Assembly: GCF_963678635.1 (NCBI RefSeq)
Contig: NC_087063.1
Span: forward strand, 64,649,290-64,713,289
From: Symsagittifera roscoffensis
Taxonomy: Eukaryota; Xenacoelomorpha; Acoela; Convolutidae
Length of the DNA stretch: 64,000 nt
Direction of reading: 5' to 3'
Under the pieces are notes generated by a model that ran no database searches, had not been told where the DNA came from, and worked only from the letters and a program-made list of their open reading frames with translations. The position numbers and the translations under genes are program-made. Shown here piece by piece: positions 33,551-43,684 of this stretch. Every line of letters starts with the position of its first letter. Position 1 is the stretch's first letter.

Positions 33551-33779
33551 AGGCAACAGAAGAGAAACTGAGGAGATTCTAGGAATCACTCTTTGCCTTG
33601 TTCGGCTTTCACTAAATGTTAGTTGCAACTCGCTGGATTTAGAGGCGTTGACCCCAAACCTTTTTGTACTTGATGAACATGCAGCGAGTTTTCCGTTGCT
33701 TCGTTTTGAACAACATTCGAACAGAAATAACGGTACGCTAGAGCGCAACAAAACTACAAAAAGCTAACGCAATACGGAC

Positions 33780-33965
33780 ATGTTGGATACGTGATTAAGC
33801 TCCTTCCCTCAATAAGAGGGCAAAGTGGAACATGCAATCAGATGTTAAGTTGAAAGCTGAAGACTTGCTTTTGCTCATAAAGCCTAACAGTCCGTGTGGA
33901 CACTATCCACTCGCTACGGGCAAGGACGGATGCTCGCGATCCGCATTAATAAAGACCGTTACAAG
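33780..33965 (+). pseudogene. BEL/Pao C-terminal extension remnant
   Basis: Reads WNMQSDVKLKAEDLLLLI, then PCGHYPLATGKDG, matching the G..V.....PRG.WPLG.V...PG.DG domain that follows the integrase in BEL/Pao elements. Confidence 0.65.
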
Positions 33966-33985
33966 CGAGCGCACCCGCCCTTGAC

Positions 33986-34209
33986 TGAGGCTGACCGTCA
34001 AAAATAGCAGTTTGTCTCAAAGACATTACCGTTTCTTGTGGCTAGCTTGCGCCGAGTTTTTTCATAATCGGAGTTGAATATTGGACGAAACTATGAACCT
34101 GATTTACAAGATTTTTTGGTTTATTTCTGTATTGTTTCTAAATTGCCGAAAATACGAGTAAATACTTTTTCAAACAAATTTTAACTAAAATACAGAGATT
34201 GAGCGCACA
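33986..34209 (+). repeat. BEL/Pao 3' LTR
   Basis: 224-bp LTR beginning TGAGGCTGACC and ending GCGCACA, giving canonical TG...CA ends. Confidence 0.75.
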
Positions 34210-35523
34210 CCCTGGATCCAATAGACCTCAAAATGGTATCATAAAACTGTAATTGTCAATCAGAGTTCAACTGGTGTTGATGGAAAGAGTCGAGTACTAC
34301 TTGATTTCCGTTTGCTGCCCAAACACCACAATAATCTCCGACTAAAATCAAAAAACAATTTATTTTATAAAGGTTTAATTTTTGCAAATTGTTCCGTTAT
34401 TTGTCCGTGGTATGATGAAAAAATCTGAAAGAAATCTAAAGGAAAAACCTAAAATCATTTAAGTACTTTTTTTCGAATAATTTCTAAAAATGAGCGTTTA
34501 AACAGAGCTCTGCTTAAACAAAGTGGATTTATACAAATTTCGTGGTAGAAAAAAAATTAAATATAGCAGAACCGGCTCCAATAATTTAGACTCAAAAAGC
34601 TCGTAGGAGCTCAAATATGGAACTATATCAAAAAAATTTTAGTCGTTATTCAAATGTTTTTCTTACAAAAGTCTCAGCATTGAAAAAAACTGGTCTGAAA
34701 AAGAACATTTTTAGCTTGAAGTTTTTCAGACTGAAAAGTTTACATTAAAACTTAATTTATATTTCTTACAGGGTTTTTTCATTTTTCAACTATTATGAAT
34801 GGTTTATTTCACTCATTAAACAACTGAGTCTTCTATCACTAGCTAAGAAATTGAAAAAAAAAACTCTTATAAAAAGTTTTCAAAAAGTCAAAAAACTTGA
34901 ATTATCAAAGGGTTAAATATTTCTTACAGTCATAAGATAGGCTTAGGATACGTCAGAACCCTTGTGCGCAGCATTGAGAGATTGCGACCAATTGAAGAAT
35001 TTAATTTCGTGAAATATATATGAATAAAGATCGAATGTTACTGTTCCAGTCACTCGTAGAATGTGATTGACTATAGCGTGAGTTGTTCTTTTTACTCTAT
35101 TTGGACATACCTGAAAGAACTTTAGCAATGCATCAAATGTTTTGTCATAATAAAGTCATTTCAATCGTGATTCCAAAACATGGAACAATATTCAACCAAG
35201 TTATCTTGGTAACAAAATAAATGGTTCTGGACAATGAAGATCCCAAATTGATTCTACAGCAGAACTGAAAGTGTGAAAAATACATGAGAAAATCAAAGTT
35301 TTTTCTATATTTTTAAGTAGTTTTTTATTGAAATTATAGAATCGGAAAAATTTATTGAATGAATCATTTGCTGGGACCAACACTTAGATAAAAAAAACTG
35401 AATTGCGATCAAAAGTGACGCTAATAAATACTGAAAACCTTCGTTCTAACCTGCAATTGCAATCAGATGACTATGTATGTTGAAAGCCTTTGTTAAATGT
35501 GCAAATTATTGTGACTTTTCTGC
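34210..35523. other. Spacer, nothing recognised
   Basis: AT-rich; minus-strand frames at 34943 and 35201 have no motif or splice support. Confidence 0.4.
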
Positions 35524-35880
35524 CGGACGTTCCCCTTATTTCAGTGATTTGAACGCTTGCCGACCCACTCCCCCTTTTAGATATCCATTTTTGAATGACC
35601 CTAAAAATTTTCTAAAGGCGACTTTGGCGCCAATATTTACTAATTTTGAGGGGGAGCGCGCGCCGACAAATGCGATTTTTTGGTCAACACTTTTTGGCGT
35701 GTTTTTTCAAAAAGTCTCATGCGTCGCAGAAAATTTGTCAAAATGGGGTCTTTTTAGTGATTCTGGAGAGCTCAGAGAATCAATTTGGTCGACCTAGAAA
35801 AAAGTCGACACAATTTTGGAATTTTTATTTAAAAATCTGCCTTATTCCCCTCGAGAATATTCTAGATCCGCCACTGATTC
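35524..35880 (+). repeat. R1 repeat, copy 3
   Basis: Plus-orientation copy with GGCGCCAATATTTACTAAT, GCGCGCGCCG and the block before TTGGTCGACC. It ends at AGATCCGCCACTG, a diverged form of the family terminus. The frames at 35477-35797 and 35646-35906 are this repeat. Confidence 0.8.
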
Positions 35881-36405
35881 GTATGTTCATATTTGAAAAA
35901 AATTAAGGGATAGAAATTGAATTGATTGCCAGCCCAAATTTTAGTATCCAAAATTTATCTATTCTATAAATATGTACTATTGCAATCAACACAGAATAAA
36001 ATGATGATCACTTGATTTAAGACTTCAAGAGAAAAAAAACATAAGGAGAGACATGGTGATGACATAGGGTGATGAGATAAGGCTGCTGCGATGCAATTTA
36101 TTTTTGTGGTTATTGCACTTGTTCAGCAAAATTAAACAACATAAACAGTGTTATAACTAAAGATATGATTATCAATGATTTACTCAATGAAGGAGCGAAA
36201 TCAAGCAGTAAGGCTTATTTAGGAAGCAAATTCATTGGTTTGGTTTAGATTACTTTTTAACTAATTTACCTGTACATGATACAAAAACTGATTGCGAATA
36301 ATTGCACTTTAACATTAATGCACGCAGGGTGATAATGATAATTGGTCAAAATTGAAAGCAACACCGGTGCACAAAACAATTGAGTTTTAAATTTCGGCCA
36401 TTAGT

Positions 36406-36411
36406 TTTATT
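36406..36411 (-). promoter_or_regulatory. Poly(A) signal of the ZEB-like gene
   Basis: AATAAA on the minus strand, about 155 bases after the stop codon. A GT-rich stretch (TTGTTTTGTGCACCGG) follows 20-40 bases further on, as expected downstream of a cleavage site. Confidence 0.6.
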
Positions 36412-36564
36412 TAATGAAGAAGTTTCTGGTTCGTTTCATTGTTTTGATTGACAGGCAACTGCAGTTTTCTATGCAACTTTGGTCCTCTCGTCCATTCCTT
36501 GGCTCGGTTCTGATTTCATCGACAAAATTTGAGCTTTGATTGCTCGCAGTTTAAACGTGAGACC

Positions 36565-36605
36565 TCAAAGACACCGTTTTTGAGACAAATGCTGACTGTA
36601 CGATC
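36565..36605 (-). CDS. ZEB-like coding exon 5 (last)
   Basis: A 41-base terminal exon after acceptor TGCTTTCAG. It completes finger 3 with [13 protein letters not shown] and stops at TGA. Family members end this finger with the near-identical GSYSQH. No automatic frame caller would see this exon. Confidence 0.9.
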
Positions 36606-39600
36606 CTGAAAGCACCAAAAGAGGTAAAGAAAAACAATATCTTATCAAACATTACAGACAGAGGTGAGTATAGAGACTAGTAAGAGAGTCATAGAAGTAG
36701 TGGTGGTGTTGGTACCTGAATGGGAGAATCTCTTGGCGCAGTTGGGACACTGGAAGGGTCTCTCTCCAGAGTGCAGGCGGGAGTGTTCTGTGAGGTGGTG
36801 TTTGTGCTTGAACGCCTTGTCACATTGCGTACATTGGTATGGACGCTTGCCTACAACACAAACATAACATCAATACATCTCTGTCTCTGCTAAGATCAAA
36901 CTAGGTGCTATAAATAAATTATTTATTCAAATCAGTTTGAAAAAAAATCGATTCATTTTAGAAAATTTTAAATTAATGCATCAAAAAATTTTATTTTTAG
37001 AGAAGACTTCTTGCTGTGTACAAGATGGGACAAGATTTTTGAAGAAATAGCACCCAATTTCAAAACACGCTACTCATTTAAAACCCGATTTAAAAAACAT
37101 ACAAAATTGAAAGTTTGAACTTTTTTTGAAAAAAAAAAAAACGTTCATATCGAAACTGATTGGGTTACCGGAATGTTCGTAGATATGTCGGATGAGTGAG
37201 CTCTGTTTCTGGAACACCTTCTTGCACTGGGTGCATGCAAATGGACCCCCGTGGGAGGGGTTGGCGGCACAGGCGGCTGCCAGCAGACTACTCGGACTGC
37301 TACTTCTGCATGACTCAACTGGCGAGGAGGTGGAAGAACCAGCTGCAGAGCCACAGTCAGCTGGAAAACAGAAACAGATTTATCAAAAAAAATAGAAAAA
37401 CAGTTAAATAAAAAATATATGAAAAGATGGTTTTTCTCGGTAAAACTGTCTTGAAAAATTATAGAAAACCGAAACAAAAACAGGTTCAGCTCAACAATAT
37501 AGTATAAATATTTTTCGGCTCTAAATCCTTTAAGAGAAACTATTGATGAAAACAATTCGAGCAAAATAAACTGAGAACAAAGCTTACTTTTTTGGTTATG
37601 TTGATGTCCCATCAACCCTCCGAGAAAAGAACTATTGGACAATGACAGAGGCGAAGATGAAGCAGATGAGTTCAAATCTTGACTTCCCGGAGACATCAAC
37701 GTCGGCGGCAGAATTGAACTGCTCAGATCCATGATCAAAGAGTCCGATGAGTTTGAGACACCACTGATGCTTCCGTCATTTGAGATCCCATTTGAGGCGT
37801 TCACCACTGAGCCAGTGTCAGAACCGGGTGATGTTGAACTGGATTTACTCATATCGTGCTCGTGTTCGGTTTTCACTAGTGAAAGATCAAGAGGTTCGTC
37901 TTCAGAAGCTTTCGACGAAGTTTCCAAACTGGCGTCAGATTTGTTGGGGGTCACAAGTCCACCGAGTTCAGATTGAACAGGTGATGGCTTTGTTGACGGC
38001 GACTTCTCAGATGATTCCAAATTGCTAGTCGCTGTTTCTGTTTTCAACTGATTCAGAATAGCCAAATTTGCGAGTTGGTTTTGCAAAAGAGAAGCTGGGT
38101 TTAGACCTCCGTTGAGCATGCTTTGTGCGGCCATTGCTTGATAGATAGACAGAAAACTGAGCCATTGGTACGAATACAGATTGGGAACTACGTTCGACTC
38201 TCCGCTTGGCAGTTTGTTGGTGTTGCTATTGCTGATTAATGCCTCTGGTTTCATAGGAGATGATGCGAGAACGCCTTCATTTTTCACCTTGTTTACGCTC
38301 AAATTGGTGTTTACTAATGAAACAGGTGACTGATCAATTCCCTCGACTGCTGGTGATTTCGATTGAACCTTGACTGAGATCTCAGACGTCACGGAATGGG
38401 TTGGGCTAGTCGCTGAAATCGAAGAGTCCAAATAGTCGAAAATTCCAGGGTTTTTCTTATCCCTCGCTCGTTTGTTCTGGAACCAAACCTGAACATTTCG
38501 CTTTGTCAGTCCAATATTGTTTGCGATTTTCTCAATGTCGTCTGAATTCGGATTCGGCTGTTTGACATAGTATTCTCTAAGAGTCTCCAACTGCTTGTCT
38601 GTGTACACTGTTCGTTTCTTTCGCTCCAAGTTTTGAGCATTCTGATTGGCCAATGACAGTGTTCCAAATTTGCATGTTGACATCGGGGTCGAAGGAGAAA
38701 AAGATGACGAATTCATCTCGGATTTTATAATCGAAGACAGGTCTTTCTCGGTTATTTGGGTTCCAGCAACGTCTTGAACTGACTTAGTGTATGCTACTGC
38801 TTGATGCAACAGGACCTCAGGGTTCTTGGAGCAGTTGTATCGTTTGTGCTGATAGAGTCCGATTCTGTCTGCAAAAGTTTGTTCACAGAAGTGACATTTT
38901 TCAACTGAAAAATCTTCGGGGAGAGACGAGTTTGATGACATTGGCTCACTAGACGAGCAATCCATGAGTTCGTCCAGTTTCAGTTTCAATTCACTAACTG
39001 TGGATGAGTTAGGAACTGACTGAGAGGCTAAACTGCTGATTGAGAAATTACTCGGCACTGAATTGAGCATTTCTGAATCCAAGAATCGATTTTTTGCCGA
39101 CTGTAAATTCAAAAGTTGGTTATATTTTGAGCCGATTTGATGCGATATTTCGCGCGGAATTGATGATTGGATTACGGGCAGTCCTGATGATTCGTAAATC
39201 GAGGGTGAATTTCTATTTGAGGTCGACCGTTGATGATTATTTTCTGATGTGAGTTGACTTTTTTGTTCGGCGGAAGTTGATTTAGAGCGAGACCCTACAA
39301 CAATCACAGGTTCTCGATTAGTGGAAGCTCACTAAATTCAAAACTAAGATACCTTGACTACCTGGGATCAAAATAAGAGGAATTTTAGCAAGTGAGTGGC
39401 GGAAATAGATTCAAATTATACTTAAAAGAAGCAAAATATTGTTTTCAATTAGCATAATCCATTAAGAGAAAACAAAGCAATTAAAAATTATTGCGAAATT
39501 TGAAAAATTCATCAAAACTATCAAAAAATCAATCTAAATTGTGTACTGAAGCTGTTTTAATTAAAGAGACAAACAAATATGAATACCTACCTGTAGGATG

Positions 39601-42600
39601 AGAAAAGAAATACAGTATTTGATTGCTAATTGTCTATATTTGGCAACGAAATTTCAATTGCTAATTGTCAGCAAGGTAACAGATTAAAATTTAAGTAAAA
39701 TTTGATTTCTTGCTCAAGAATTTTTTTTCAGAGTATGATTATTATTATCAATCAAGCCGAAGCTAGAGATAGCCAGCTAAAATAAAATTGCCGATTTGAA
39801 AAATGATTGTAGTGAAAATATCAAAAAAGTTAATAATTAGAGTACAACTGTTATTGTTGACACAAATAGCACAATATTTGATTAACTTATTAACTGAACT
39901 TCACTTTGCCAGTTGCTACAAATTACTTTCGAAAGTGACTTCCCAAATAATTTACTAACAGGAACATGTACTTACTCTATTTGCCGGAAGATGATTGTAA
40001 AAATCTTTGTTTTTTTTCGGGATTAGAGACAATCTGTTGTTGTTTTATTAGTTTCCTGACTGGCGTTTTTCTTCTGTTTCCAGCACAAGTTAATAAAATA
40101 TTATTTGACCAGGCGCAAGCCGGTGTTTTGATTTTTGAAAAAAAAATGCTAACAAACGTGTATGTGTACTTTTTGCAAAGTTAAAGTTATTATTTTGCCA
40201 CTTGTTTGTACAAAAGGAACTCTACTTAATGAATAATTTTTTCAACAGATGTGTTTTGATGATGAATGACAATTTTGCCAGGGATGAGGATGAGAGAAAG
40301 TAAACAACTCGTTCTAATTAATAGTCGAAACTGGATTAGATCCGAATTATTTACTACTTTTTCAATTTAACACTCAAGTGAGATGGTTAAAGATGGTTTC
40401 GGTTGGATGACAGTTGGCCTGCTTAAGCTGGTTTATAAATGGGGTCCAGCTTGCGGATTAGAAGTATTTCAGTGTAGAAGTTGTTGATTTGTTTACGGCT
40501 CCATTGGAGTGCAAAGCGGGACAGTTTCATTTCAAAGAGGATCTCTACTTCGCAATTACTAAGTGACATTCACCTGTTGTGAGTCGCCCGCTGTTCTGCG
40601 CTACGCTCCCGCGCTACCTCTCTATAGTCTTAATCTGATCGCCATTCACAACTGAGCGATGTTGGTTGGAGTAAAAGAGTCGCAACTTGTGCACCTCTAG
40701 CTCTTATCAATGGGATTTTGAAAACTATGTTGCTTTGAAATCAAGTATGTGCCAGACTTATCCCGATTACTATATGATTCTGATTTATTATTACTAAAAT
40801 AGATACTAAGAGAAGAGGATGATCAATCAAATTTGGCCAAAAGAAACCCAGAAAAATGTAAATCAAAATCTATAGCACCCAAAGCATTTAAAACGGTACA
40901 TGGTTGGGTCACTAAAAATAAGATGGGTCCCAAACATTTTTTTTTTTGAAAATATTCTAGTTATGAAAAAAGAAACCCCAAATATTATCAACATGGTCAA
41001 TGACTAATCAAGGCTGAAATCAACTTACCGATCAATCAGTCAAAAACAATCAGTCAATTTTGTAGCCATAGACCTCTAAAGTACAGAAAATTTTTTATAT
41101 AGAGTCAATGACTAAGTTTAAAACATTAGAGAGTAGTTTTTCACGGGAAAATTAATTTGGATCTAGTTTATTGAATGAAAGTTGAAAAGTTGTTTATTAT
41201 AGGTGCTGAGAAAGTTAATAGAATAGAGTTGAGTTGTTGAGAGATGGATTGTGAAATGGGAAAATGTGTTGCACTCACTTTTGAATTAGCAACAGCCGTG
41301 TTCAACTTTTACGGCGGCGGCGCAAACGAACCAAACGAGCCAACCGTATCTAGCTCTAGAATTGATTATATTGTGATTGTATTTTGAGTGCAACAGCCGC
41401 TATGCAACTACAATTGGAATGAAGTTTCAGCCAAAAACAAGCCATCATCGCCTTAGTTTAAAAAAGTCGATCGTGATAGCGCGCGGCGAAAAAAGTAAAT
41501 CACTCCTTTGAATAATGAGATCACACGTGTTGAGCTCTCATTTCTCCCATTCAGCCAGCCCTTAGGAGGAACAACTAACAACTAGTGACTAAGTTAAAAA
41601 CTTGTACTATCTAGGTTAACTAACCTTCAGCTCCTTTTATTGCTGAGATGAGACGACGAGACTAAGATTGGTCTGCAGTCTCGGTAACTATAAAGATTTT
41701 TTGTCTCGAAAACCTACATATATGGTCGGCGATGAATATTTCAACAACAAATTTAAGAAAGTTTCTAATTTCTGAATTAGTTTTTGAATAAATGATGAAT
41801 TTTGTTTGTTATTTGCCGGATCCAATTTATTGTTTGTCACGTTGCATTTGAATTGGTAAATTGGTCGTTGTATTGGCAAGTTCTGTAAAACTGGAAACTT
41901 ACAATGCTAATTGACCGTATCCAAAGTTACGGTTTGGCTAAATAAGGTGCTTCTCCGATGAATGATACATTCTAATTGGGAATTGATAATTAGTGGTTGG
42001 ATTACCTGCTGTTATTAAATTGAGCGAATAGCGCTGACTGTGGATTAAGTATTCTTGGTCAGCAATTTGGCATTGTTTAGAGATCTAATTCCGGCGCTAA
42101 ATGATAACGTAGATGCAAGGTGTGAATATCTTATCTAACCTGACTAATTACAACTTAAGTTATATTGGGTTATTAATCTAGATCGACGCAGGATAAGACC
42201 GGAGCTTCATCCATCCGGTGCTGGAATAACACTGGAAAGATAACATTACGGATCCCTTAACCTTGACACTCAAGTTAACACTAATCTACGCTTAGTTTAT
42301 GACACCTAACTGCTTTTAAGGTGGATTTGGTCAAACTGCTAGGGGCTCATTCACACGCTAGCTAAAAGAGGGAATTATTTTAGGGTTTTTATGAATAAAG
42401 TTGAAGGATTACAATTGCTGGGAGGGAGAGTATAGCTTCAAGGAACAAAGGTTACCGAAAGAAAGGGCGTACGTATCTGGGTCAATCAATGAGAAGGTTA
42501 TACCTAATTTACCAAGCTAAAATGTTTCTTGAAAAAAAAAAAATGAAAAAACTGTTTGCTCGAATAGCTTTTTTCTCGAACGGTTAAGGTCAACTCCCGT

Positions 42601-43183
42601 GATTGGCGTGAACCAAACAAAAATCCTTAGAAGTTTTCGCAATTCATTAACTGTTGATTCCAGGACAAAAGCTCCCACGTCAAAAAGTATCATTATGACT
42701 AAATCGTGGGTAGATAGCATAAACGAATAGTATATCGTATATGTACTGTTTTCAGAATTATAATTAAGTTTATATCGAGAATGGAACAACTGTCTGCAAA
42801 ATTATAAATTGAGATGTCAAACAAACAACTGAAAATTTACTTTAAAAAAAGAAAAAGTGTTGCTGCTTCTAACCTGGAACAGCTGATGGCAATTTTGATG
42901 CTGATGATGGCGATGATGGTGACGTGGATTTCCGATAAAGAAGATGCTCAGCACCTTGATTTGATTGGGGATCTTGTGTCATTGTCATCTGCATAGAGGC
43001 ACCATCGTCTTGTTCGAGTTCAGTTTCGTCGCCTGACGAAGACTCCTCAAGTATCTTCAGGTTTTCTTCATCATTACGGTTGTCAGCAGGTGTCAAAGGC
43101 TCGCTTATGTCTTCAGAATTTTTCTGAGAGGTCGGTTTTTCTAGGAATTGACAAACGAAAGGCTGCTCTACTTGAGTTTCCAT
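36565..43183 (-). CDS. ZEB/zfh-1 family zinc-finger homeodomain transcription factor (spliced)
   Basis: Coding exons are 43183-42874, 39294-37588, 37360-37169, 36850-36716 and 36605-36565, giving 794 residues; all four introns are GT-AG and phase 1. The protein has an acidic N-terminal region and a CCHC-type finger (Cys237, Cys240, His253, Cys258). A full homeodomain lies at about 328-385 with WFQNKR, then EPLDLSL at about 570, a CtBP-binding type motif. Three C-terminal C2H2 fingers span about 715-787. The finger order and exon cuts match ZEB1/ZEB2 and zfh-1, nuclear repressors that bind paired E-box-like sites and act in mesoderm, muscle, neural and EMT programmes. The family's N-terminal finger cluster was not found. 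Overall identity to ZEB/zfh-1 is high confidence; the orthology class is inference. Confidence 0.93.
36716..36850 (-). CDS. ZEB-like coding exon 4 (fingers 2 and 3)
   Basis: 135 bases between acceptor GTGTTGTAG and donor TTCAG|GTACC. It encodes [19 protein letters not shown], the linker SGERPFQC and KRFSHSG, the strongly conserved C-terminal finger pair of ZEB proteins. Zinc ligands are Cys743, Cys746, His759 and His763, then Cys771, Cys774 and a His at 787 supplied by exon 5. Confidence 0.95.
37169..37360 (-). CDS. ZEB-like coding exon 3 (finger 1)
   Basis: 192 bases between acceptor CTGTTTTCCAG and donor TCCG|GTAACC. A Ser/Ala-rich linker leads into [19 protein letters not shown], a C2H2 finger with ligands Cys715, Cys718, His731 and His735. 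The frame differs from the open frame running through from exon 2; only the spliced frame gives the finger. Confidence 0.94.
37588..39294 (-). CDS. ZEB-like coding exon 2 (CCHC finger, homeodomain, CtBP motif)
   Basis: 1,707 bases from acceptor TTGTTGTAG to donor AAAAAA|GTAAGC. In order it encodes a Ser-rich region, the isolated finger KCHFCEQTF...[20 protein letters not shown]...[11 protein letters not shown], a low-complexity Ser/Asn/Leu region, and [14 protein letters not shown]. The open frame beyond 37588 ([11 protein letters not shown] and on) is intron. One large exon carrying the homeodomain is typical of ZEB genes. Confidence 0.95.
39295..42873 (-). other. Intron 1 of the ZEB-like gene
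   Basis: 3.58 kb, in which the family's N-terminal finger exon would be expected. Reading the minus strand I found no Cys-Cys-His-His pattern and no KYKHHL-like block. Donor-like sites near 40575 (CACAACAG|GTGAATG) and 41276 (CAAAA|GTGAGT) in less AT-rich patches could mark alternative first exons. Confidence 0.5.
42874..43183 (-). CDS. ZEB-like coding exon 1 (start exon)
   Basis: 310 coding bases. Acceptor TTTCTTTTTCAG lies two bases before the ATG at 43183-43181, and donor CCAG|GTTAG ends the exon. The start [10 protein letters not shown] is followed by an acidic, Ser/Glu-rich stretch ([15 protein letters not shown]). The last codon is split in phase 1 and joins exon 2 in frame as Gly104. 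The immediate upstream acceptor means the 5' UTR is in separate exons. Confidence 0.85.
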
Positions 43184-43337
43184 TTCTGAAAAAGAAACAA
43201 TTTAAATTAATGCTAGTTTAATTGCAATATTAAATTAACCACGTAACAAGCCATGATAACTAAGAAAAAAACCATTAGATAGCGGATAATTCACATTTCC
43301 TGTTCGAAGTAGATCTCATTTACAAAATCAAACTTAC

Positions 43338-43400
43338 CGGGAATTGTGTAGTTTCCCGAACTGCCGTGCGAAAATGTTGTTTGTAAGTATGCGGCTATGA
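43338..43400 (-). promoter_or_regulatory. Possible 5' UTR exon and promoter, proximal
   Basis: A good donor, CCCG|GTAAGTTTG, follows 43338 on the minus strand. A TATATAT box at about 43424-43430 lies where a promoter for a short first exon would be. Splicing to the acceptor before 43183 would give the ZEB-like mRNA. Exon start is inferred. Confidence 0.45.
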
Positions 43401-43611
43401 GTGTCAGATTGCTGTCGTCACCGATATATAATCAAAGTCTACAACAAAAATAATAACTTCAGAAAACTTTGGGACAAACTGATTTGATAACTAGAAGGTG
43501 ATTAAGCCTATTAGTTTTGAACTTCAAACGCTTTAAGGTCAAAAAAACTTGCGATGACAAAAAAAGGTAATCAGATTTGTGAACAGACTCGAAAGCGCAA
43601 GTGTGACTTAC

Positions 43612-43684
43612 CTGCCTAAGTTCATCAATTTCACTCAAATTTCGACTGATTTTCTGTTTGTTCAGACTTTCGCGGATATTTAAA
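43612..43684 (-). promoter_or_regulatory. Possible 5' UTR exon and promoter, distal
   Basis: Strong donor GGCAG|GTAAGTCAC after 43612 with a TTTAAATA box at 43677-43684 upstream on the minus strand. It resembles the proximal arrangement and may be an alternative promoter of the ZEB-like gene. Confidence 0.45.

Larger units (their letters stand above)
28662..34209 (+). mobile_element. Dead BEL/Pao LTR retrotransposon
   Basis: LTRs at both ends share GAGGCTGACCGTCAAAAA, GTGGCTAGC and GCGCCGA and end near GCGCAC. Between them, fragments in BEL/Pao order are readable: gag (30472), CCHC-type knuckle (31070), the conserved block before the RT (31860), integrase (33022) and a C-terminal extension (33820). 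Stops and frameshifts break every gene. A ~145-bp direct duplication lies within the integrase. Reverse transcriptase catalytic motifs could not be read with confidence in 32340-32900. Confidence 0.85.

Noticed and set aside
35477-35906. Two overlapping plus-strand ORFs
   Set aside because: They translate the R1 repeat.
37192-37411. Plus-strand ORFs opposite the ZEB-like exons (also 36664, 37731, 37780)
   Set aside because: Shadows of the minus-strand coding exons, which carry real fingers and correct splice phases.
37145-37587. Extension of the homeodomain frame to a 720-residue ORF
   Set aside because: A GTAAGC donor at 37587 ends the exon. The read-through sequence is hydrophobic intron, and the finger exon uses another frame.
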